Source: Berkiella sp050247135
GTDB taxonomy: Bacteria; Pseudomonadota; Gammaproteobacteria; Berkiellales; Berkiellaceae
Reading direction: 5' to 3'
NCBI GenBank assembly: GCA_050247135.1
Contig: JBFWUT010000008.1
Span: 1 to 64,000, forward strand
DNA length: 64,000 nt
Both the position numbers and the translations under genes were made by a program. Numbering within the stretch: position 1 is the first letter of the stretch; each line of letters begins with the position of its first letter. Under the pieces are notes generated by a model, which worked only from the letters and a program-made list of their open reading frames with translations, did not search any database and was not told the DNA's origin. This document shows positions 58,826 through 64,000 of this stretch, piece by piece.

Positions 58826-59839
58826 CTATATACAAAAAGCGCCGTTGTGTGTATAGGATTTCGATAAATTTACAGTTATTTTTAAAATTCGTTGCCAAAA
58901 ACTAGCATTATCTCCAGACTTAAACTCTTTATCGGCAGCGCATAAAAAACTTAAGAGCATAGACCAATGCAGAGGGTCTTGTGCCTTCAACATTTTCAAG
59001 TATAGCACTTGGCTGGGGGCTCTGATCCCCGCTTGGGTGAGGGCCTGGCGTTTGGCGCTTTCGTGTTCTTGGAGGCTTGCTTGGATGAGAGCGCGCAGCA
59101 TTTGTCCAACCGCCCAGACGATAAGCGGTTGAGCTGAGCCCTCATTTTCTTTTAGACAACTCACTATTTTTACGATCCGCTCCGGTTGGTGTTGCAATGC
59201 AGCTTCACAGAGATCAAACACGGTGAATTGGCTTTGTTGGGCCAGTGAAGAAGGACTGGCTGCTAAGGCATTATCAAGTGTTGCCCAATATAACTGCATG
59301 ATGGCTTGATATGCGGCCAAACAGTTCCCTTCAGTTTGGTAAATTAACAGGCGCAAACTTTCATCACCGAGAACAAGCCCTTGTTGTTTGGCTCGATGGG
59401 AAACCCATGTGGCAAATGCAGGGCCTGTGAGTGGCCAATGTGTGATAATAGCCCCTTTTTGTTCTAGCAGCTTAAACCAGGGCGCTTGTTGAGTCTGTTT
59501 TGAGAGTTGCTCAATCATCAACAATAAGGTGGTATCGGGGTGGTCATTTTGTAAGAGCGCTAGTAATTCCTGAGAATCATTGGCTGTGAATTTGGAAAAT
59601 TTAAGCTCAATCAGTTGATGATGGGAGAATAAGGAGACATGTTGCATTTCACCTTTTAGCCTGTCCCAAAAGGGTGTGGTATCGCTAAAGCGCTTATGCT
59701 CAGCCCCTTTTTCTAACGCTACATGGCGTATTTGATTGGCGCTTTCTTCCAGTAAGAAGGATTCAGAGCCTGACAGTAAATACACAGGCAGAAACCGCCT
59801 TTTAAGGTTTTCTGCTAATTGCTGAGGGGGAACTCGCAT
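58826..59839 (-). CDS. holA: DNA polymerase III, delta subunit
   Basis: 337 aa (E. coli 343). Opens the beta clamp within the clamp loader. LPVYLLSGSESFLLEESANQ near the N-terminus, HQLIELKFSKF, the central ALIQA region, and LLSFLCAADKEFKSGDN near the C-terminus. Position between lptE and rsfS agrees with E. coli. It begins three bases after lptE ends. Confidence 0.93.
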   Translation of the reverse strand: MRVPPQQLAENLKRRFLPVYLLSGSESFLLEESANQIRHVALEKGAEHKRFSDTTPFWDRLKGEMQHVSLFSHHQLIELKFSKFTANDSQELLALLQNDHPDTTLLLMIEQLSKQTQQAPWFKLLEQKGAIITHWPLTGPAFATWVSHRAKQQGLVLGDESLRLLIYQTEGNCLAAYQAIMQLYWATLDNALAASPSSLAQQSQFTVFDLCEAALQHQPERIVKIVSCLKENEGSAQPLIVWAVGQMLRALIQASLQEHESAKRQALTQAGIRAPSQVLYLKMLKAQDPLHWSMLLSFLCAADKEFKSGDNASFWQRILKITVNLSKSYTHNGAFCI

Positions 59840-59841
59840 GA

Positions 59842-60330
59842 TTAAAACCTGCGGCTTTCAAGATATTGAAGCAGCTGATCAATGATATCGGCTTGCATTT
59901 CTTGCTCAATCATACTTTTCTCTGCGTTGTCACCCAAATATTGGTTGCTATTGAGCTGTCTATCGCGAACCGAATACAAGTCAATTTCGGTGGGTGTTGG
60001 GTTGGCAAAAGAAAACCTGACTGACATTCTTAAACGTTCCCGCCTTAGCTCACTGTCTGGTCCATAAACCAAAGGTTGTTGGGTGGTTTGCATAGAAACG
60101 ATTGTTAAGCGTGGTATGTCCGCATCAGCACAGGGATCCACAATGACCTGAGTAGAAGCTATCGTGAGAGCTCGTTGCAGCGCTTGGTGAAAAGTGTGCG
60201 AACCTGAGCGCTGTAACACCATCACAGGGAATTTATTTCCCAGCTCAACTTGGCTGGTTCGTAAATGAAAGCCGCAACCACTTAAGAAGAGGCTTAATCC
60301 CAACGTTAACATGGCCAGTGATTTTGTCAT
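59842..60330 (-). CDS. lptE: LPS-assembly lipoprotein LptE
   Basis: 162 aa (E. coli 193). Outer-membrane lipoprotein that plugs the LptD barrel in lipopolysaccharide transport. Lipobox LSGC at residues 16-19, then GFHLRTSQ, the usual start of mature LptE, and RMSVRFSFANPT. Shorter than the E. coli protein, mostly at the C-terminus. Three bases separate it from leuS. Confidence 0.9.
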   Translation of the reverse strand: MTKSLAMLTLGLSLFLSGCGFHLRTSQVELGNKFPVMVLQRSGSHTFHQALQRALTIASTQVIVDPCADADIPRLTIVSMQTTQQPLVYGPDSELRRERLRMSVRFSFANPTPTEIDLYSVRDRQLNSNQYLGDNAEKSMIEQEMQADIIDQLLQYLESRRF

Positions 60331-60333
60331 GAG

Positions 60334-62802
60334 TTAACTTACCACTATGTTGATGAGCTTTTGGCCAACAGAAATCACTTTGCGAATGGTTTTACCCTCA
60401 GTATGACGTTTAACGGTTTCATGACTGAGTGCTGCCGTTTCAGCTGCTTCTTTGGTGATATCGGCTGGTAGAGAAAGATTAGCACGCATTTTACCATTGA
60501 CTTGCACCACAATAGTAATGGTGTCACGGATTAGCGCGCTTTCATCGACGAGTGGCCAAGTCGCATCGAGTGCAGCCTCTTTATGGCCGAATGATTGCCA
60601 TAGGACATGGCTAATATGCGGCACAATAGGCGACAGCATCAAAATTAAAGCCTCTAATGCTTCTTGCTTAACGACCTTATCTGTATCATCTTCAACTGTA
60701 TATTGGGCAATAGCATTAGTGAGTTCCATCAATGCTGCCAGTGCTGTGTTAAAGGTATAGCGTCGTTGAAGATCATCGGTCACCTTATTAATGGTGCTAT
60801 GGGTTTGGCGACGTAAATCTTTTTGTTTATCAGAAAGAGTTAGTCCCACTGCCTTACGAGAGGTTAAACCTTGCTCATTAATATGCGTAGCGACCAAGCG
60901 CCACAAACGTTTTAAATACCGAAATGCTCCCTCTACCCCGGTGTCAGACCATTCTAATGATTGTTCTGGGGGAGCTGCGAACATAATAAATAAGCGAACC
61001 GTGTCTGCGCCATAAGATTCAATCAGTGCTTGGGGATCGACTGTGTTGCCCTTCGATTTTGACATTTTGCTACCATCTTTTAACACCATGCCTTGAGTTA
61101 AGAGATTGGAAAAGGGTTCATCGGACTTGGTTAAGCCGAAGTCACGAATGACCTTATGGAAAAATCGGGCATACAGTAAATGTAAAATAGCATGTTCAAT
61201 ACCGCCGATATACTGATCAACCGGCGCCCAATAATCTGAACGTTCATCAAACATTTTCTGATGTTGATCGGGGCATGCATAGCGTAGGTAATACCAAGAA
61301 GATTCCACAAAGGTATCAAAGGTGTCGGTTTCGCGACGCGCTTTATTGCCACATTTTGGGCAATTCACCTCATAAAATTCTGGCATTTGCGTCAAGATAG
61401 AACTTGCGCCACTTGGGGTCACGCCAGTGGGTAACTTGACAGGCAGATCTTTTTCGGGGACCGGGACAGTCCCGCACTCTTGGCAGTTAATCATGGGGAT
61501 AGGAGCACCCCAATAACGTTGTCTGGAAACACCCCAGTCACGCAGGCGAAAATTAACTTGGCGTTGGCCGACATTTTTCTCTTCTAAATATTCAGCGATT
61601 TTTATCAGTGCTTCTTTTGAGCTCTGACCATCAAAAGAGCCTGAGTTAAATAAAATGCCGGGATCCACATAAGCGGATTCACTGATATCAGGTACGGTAT
61701 CCTTATCAGGACGGATAACTGCTTTGATGGGGAGTTGGTATTTTTTGGCAAATTCATAGTCACGCTGGTCGTGCGCAGGGACCGCCATCACCGCACCAGA
61801 GCCATATTCCATCAACACGTAATTGGCTACCCAAACCGGGATTTTTTCATGGGTAATGGGGTGAATGGCATATAACCCAGTCGGACGCCCCTCTTTTTCA
61901 ACGGTGGCTAAATCCGCTTCAGCAACTTTGATGTTACGGCAGGCTTCAACAAAGCTAAGTAAGTCAGGATTTTGTTTTAAAGCCGCAGTGACTAAAGGAT
62001 GTTGGGGAGCCACTGCGAGATAAGTTACGCCCATCACAGTATCAATACGAGTGGTGTAAACGCTCAGAGGTTGTAAGTAATTGGGGCTATCAATTTTAAA
62101 TCCGAAAGACACGCCTTCTGAACGACCGATCCAATTTCGCTGCATGGTGCGCACTTGTTCTGGCCAGCCCGGCATGTTGTCTAATGATTGTAATAATTCA
62201 TCAGCATAGGCAGTAATTTTTAAGAACCATTGTGGAATAGAGCGTCGTTCGACTTTGGCACCTGAACGCCATCCTTTACCATCAATCACTTGCTCGTTGG
62301 CTAAAACGGTTTGATCGACGGGATCCCAATTGACCACCGATTCTTTTTTATAGACCAAACCTTTTTCGTACATTTTTATAAAGAGCCATTGTTCCCAGTG
62401 ATAATATTCGGGATCACATGTTGCAATTTCACGGCTCCAATCAAAACAAAAACCCAAGCTTTTTAATTGGCCTCGCATATGAGCAATATTGTCGTAAGTC
62501 CATTCTGAGGGAGGCACTTGATGTTTAAGTGCGGCATTTTCAGCAGGTAAACCAAACGCATCCCAACCGATAGGGTGCAACACATTACGACCTAACATTC
62601 TCTGGAAACGAGCTATTACGTCACCAATCGTATAATTTCGCACGTGCCCAACATGGAGATGGCCACTAGGGTAGGGGAACATGCTTAGGCAATAGAATTT
62701 AGGCTTTTTGGCATCTTCTTTGACGACAAAACTATGGTTATTTTCCCAAAAGGTTTGTGCTTGGGATTCAATTTGTGCGGGATGATAATGTTCTTCGATC
62801 AT
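60334..62802 (-). CDS. leuS: Leucyl-tRNA synthetase
   Basis: 822 aa (E. coli 860). HIGH-type motif in FPYPSGHLHVGHVRNYTIGD (about residues 41-60), an editing domain with YTTRIDTVMGVTYLAVAP (about 227-244), zinc site CQECG/CPKCG (about 420-470), and KMSKSKGN (about 580). All catalytic features are present. Start ATG at 62802. It is separated from lnt by 129 bases. Confidence 0.96.
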   Translation of the reverse strand: MIEEHYHPAQIESQAQTFWENNHSFVVKEDAKKPKFYCLSMFPYPSGHLHVGHVRNYTIGDVIARFQRMLGRNVLHPIGWDAFGLPAENAALKHQVPPSEWTYDNIAHMRGQLKSLGFCFDWSREIATCDPEYYHWEQWLFIKMYEKGLVYKKESVVNWDPVDQTVLANEQVIDGKGWRSGAKVERRSIPQWFLKITAYADELLQSLDNMPGWPEQVRTMQRNWIGRSEGVSFGFKIDSPNYLQPLSVYTTRIDTVMGVTYLAVAPQHPLVTAALKQNPDLLSFVEACRNIKVAEADLATVEKEGRPTGLYAIHPITHEKIPVWVANYVLMEYGSGAVMAVPAHDQRDYEFAKKYQLPIKAVIRPDKDTVPDISESAYVDPGILFNSGSFDGQSSKEALIKIAEYLEEKNVGQRQVNFRLRDWGVSRQRYWGAPIPMINCQECGTVPVPEKDLPVKLPTGVTPSGASSILTQMPEFYEVNCPKCGNKARRETDTFDTFVESSWYYLRYACPDQHQKMFDERSDYWAPVDQYIGGIEHAILHLLYARFFHKVIRDFGLTKSDEPFSNLLTQGMVLKDGSKMSKSKGNTVDPQALIESYGADTVRLFIMFAAPPEQSLEWSDTGVEGAFRYLKRLWRLVATHINEQGLTSRKAVGLTLSDKQKDLRRQTHSTINKVTDDLQRRYTFNTALAALMELTNAIAQYTVEDDTDKVVKQEALEALILMLSPIVPHISHVLWQSFGHKEAALDATWPLVDESALIRDTITIVVQVNGKMRANLSLPADITKEAAETAALSHETVKRHTEGKTIRKVISVGQKLINIVVS

Positions 62803-62931
62803 GATGTCTTATTGCTGATGAGTGATTAAGTTAGATGGCTTCAATTCCACCCGAATATGCGAAGATCATATCATCCTCACATCAATTTTCACTAGGGTTG
62901 TTAAAGTTATCCCTAAATTTTTAGGAATAGC

Positions 62932-64000
62932 CTAGTGCTTTTGAGATGCTTGCCATAGCAAAGCTCCTCCCAATACCACGCCAAGAGCAATTAATAACGG
63001 CCAAATACCATAACGTACCCAAGGCGTCGCGCCTTCAAAGGCGATAACATCACTACTCATAAAGGCGGGTTCAAATTGAGGTGCTATTTCTACTATCTTA
63101 CCTTTGTTATCGATAATCGCCGTAAAGCCCGTATTGGTAGCTCGTACGACATATTTACCGGTTTCAATGGCTCGAAATTGCGCCATTTGCAGATGTTGGA
63201 AAGGGCCAATTGATCTACCGAACCAAGTATCATTACTTACGGTGATAATGGCATCGGCTTTTTTACTCATGCCTTGCACAAATGTTGGATAAGCAATTTC
63301 ATAACAAATGGCAGGAGCAAAGCGAAAATCTTTTACGATTAAAGGACCTTGATTTTTAGGGCCTTCAATAAAATTCGACATCGGTAAATTAAAAAACGCA
63401 ATTAATCCGCGAAGCATTTTTTCAAAAGGAACATACTCACCAAAAGGAACTAAATGTTCTTTGTGATAAGCTCCATTACTGCTACCTACAGCTAAGAGTG
63501 TGTTGTAATAGCTTTGTTGATTAGCTACTTGGGTAGGAACGCCAGAAATGAGAGCAATATTTCTAGAGGCTAAGGCATTACCCATGTTATTAAACAGCGA
63601 TTGAGACACAGGCAAGGGCACTGGGATAGCGCCCTCTGGCCATACAAGCAGATCAGTTTCGGGAACCTTGGCTAGGGCTGTTGCTGTTAAGGTTTGATAA
63701 ATGTCGATAATTTGAGAAATATAGGCTGGATCCCAGCGTAACAGTTGGGCAATATTTCCTTGAATTAGTGTCGTTGTCAGTTTTTTGTCGGTAGGAGTGG
63801 TCCAAGTGGTTTCACGAAGCCCGAAAGCTGCGCCCCATACAGCAAATAACAACACAAACAAGCCAGCGAGATATTTTTTATTGGATTGATGTTGTGAAAA
63901 ATAATTGACAAAACAATACAATATGCTCGCAACAAAAACCGCTGCCCAAGAAACTAACCATACACTACCAATCGGGGCAAAAGAAACCAATTGGTTGCCG
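62932..64000 (-). CDS. lnt: Apolipoprotein N-acyltransferase, 3' part
   Basis: The C-terminal 356 codons of the inner-membrane enzyme that adds the third acyl chain to lipoproteins; the start lies beyond the window, and the frame is open to its edge (GNQLVSFAPIGSVWLVSWAA). The carbon-nitrogen hydrolase domain has its triad: Glu in LLVWPEGAIP, Lys in YHKEHLVPFGEYVP, Cys in APAICYEIAYP. A last membrane helix lies near the C-terminus. It serves the lipoproteins of this window (RlpA, LptE). Confidence 0.95.
   Translation of the reverse strand, partial: GNQLVSFAPIGSVWLVSWAAVFVASILYCFVNYFSQHQSNKKYLAGLFVLLFAVWGAAFGLRETTWTTPTDKKLTTTLIQGNIAQLLRWDPAYISQIIDIYQTLTATALAKVPETDLLVWPEGAIPVPLPVSQSLFNNMGNALASRNIALISGVPTQVANQQSYYNTLLAVGSSNGAYHKEHLVPFGEYVPFEKMLRGLIAFFNLPMSNFIEGPKNQGPLIVKDFRFAPAICYEIAYPTFVQGMSKKADAIITVSNDTWFGRSIGPFQHLQMAQFRAIETGKYVVRATNTGFTAIIDNKGKIVEIAPQFEPAFMSSDVIAFEGATPWVRYGIWPLLIALGVVLGGALLWQASQKH

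Overview
The window is a 64 kb stretch of a gammaproteobacterial chromosome. A housekeeping backbone is interrupted by blocks of accessory genes. The run of nuo genes followed by metY-rimP-nusA-infB-rbfA-truB-rpsO-pnp, together with eukaryote-like proteins (ankyrin repeats, an F-box, a large toxin with a basic KKRKV motif), points to a host-associated member of the Legionellales or a relative. That assignment is inference; no marker that fixes the genus is present.

Region by region. 1-10306 (+): respiratory complex I, from the 3' part of nuoF to nuoN, closed by a hairpin. 10307-23042: an accessory island between nuoN and the initiator tRNA. It holds an ankyrin-repeat membrane protein, unknown or broken genes, a 1075-residue polymorphic toxin with its immunity gene and probable spare immunity genes, two paralogous small membrane proteins, two related coiled-coil proteins and, on the minus strand, two small peptides with double-glycine leaders, each with its own promoter. 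23043-31852 (+): tRNA-fMet and the transcription/translation operon rimP to pnp. 31881-36889: an exported Cys-containing protein, a 930-residue unknown membrane-anchored protein, an exported hydratase-like protein and a MAPEG protein. 36870-42520: PPi-type phosphofructokinase, mpl-ubiX, an HU-like protein with a basic tail, Hsp20 behind a sigma-32 promoter. 43354-43874: a DUF559 gene remnant framed by inverted repeats. 43997-53217 (-): the cell-elongation and lipoate cluster mrdA-rodA-mltB-rlpA-dacA-ybeD-lipB-lipA plus an exported hydrolase. 53258-57916: a second accessory block (DUF2059 protein, a six-hairpin repeat, an F-box protein, a decayed toxin-antitoxin pair, yaiI with two extra copies of its 3' end, and a Tag glycosylase fused to a GIY-YIG nuclease). 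57919-64000 (-): rlmH-rsfS-holA-lptE-leuS and the 3' part of lnt.

In E. coli rlmH is followed directly by mrdA, so the 53-58 kb block is an insertion into a conserved cluster, as the 10-23 kb block is an insertion between nuoN and metY. The two insertions share a repeat family: about 220 bp built of six hairpins, the second three being reverse complements of the first three, with stems that covary around invariant GC-TGCC/TACC-GC loops.

The strongest candidates for something new are: (1) the toxin/immunity array in which two immunity genes end exactly at the start of the same 78-bp repeat; (2) the pair of double-glycine leader peptides; (3) the palindrome-of-palindromes repeat; (4) two accessory modules each bounded by a duplicated yaiI 3' end; (5) the Tag/GIY-YIG fusion. 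All family assignments were made by reading the translated sequences; no database search was run.
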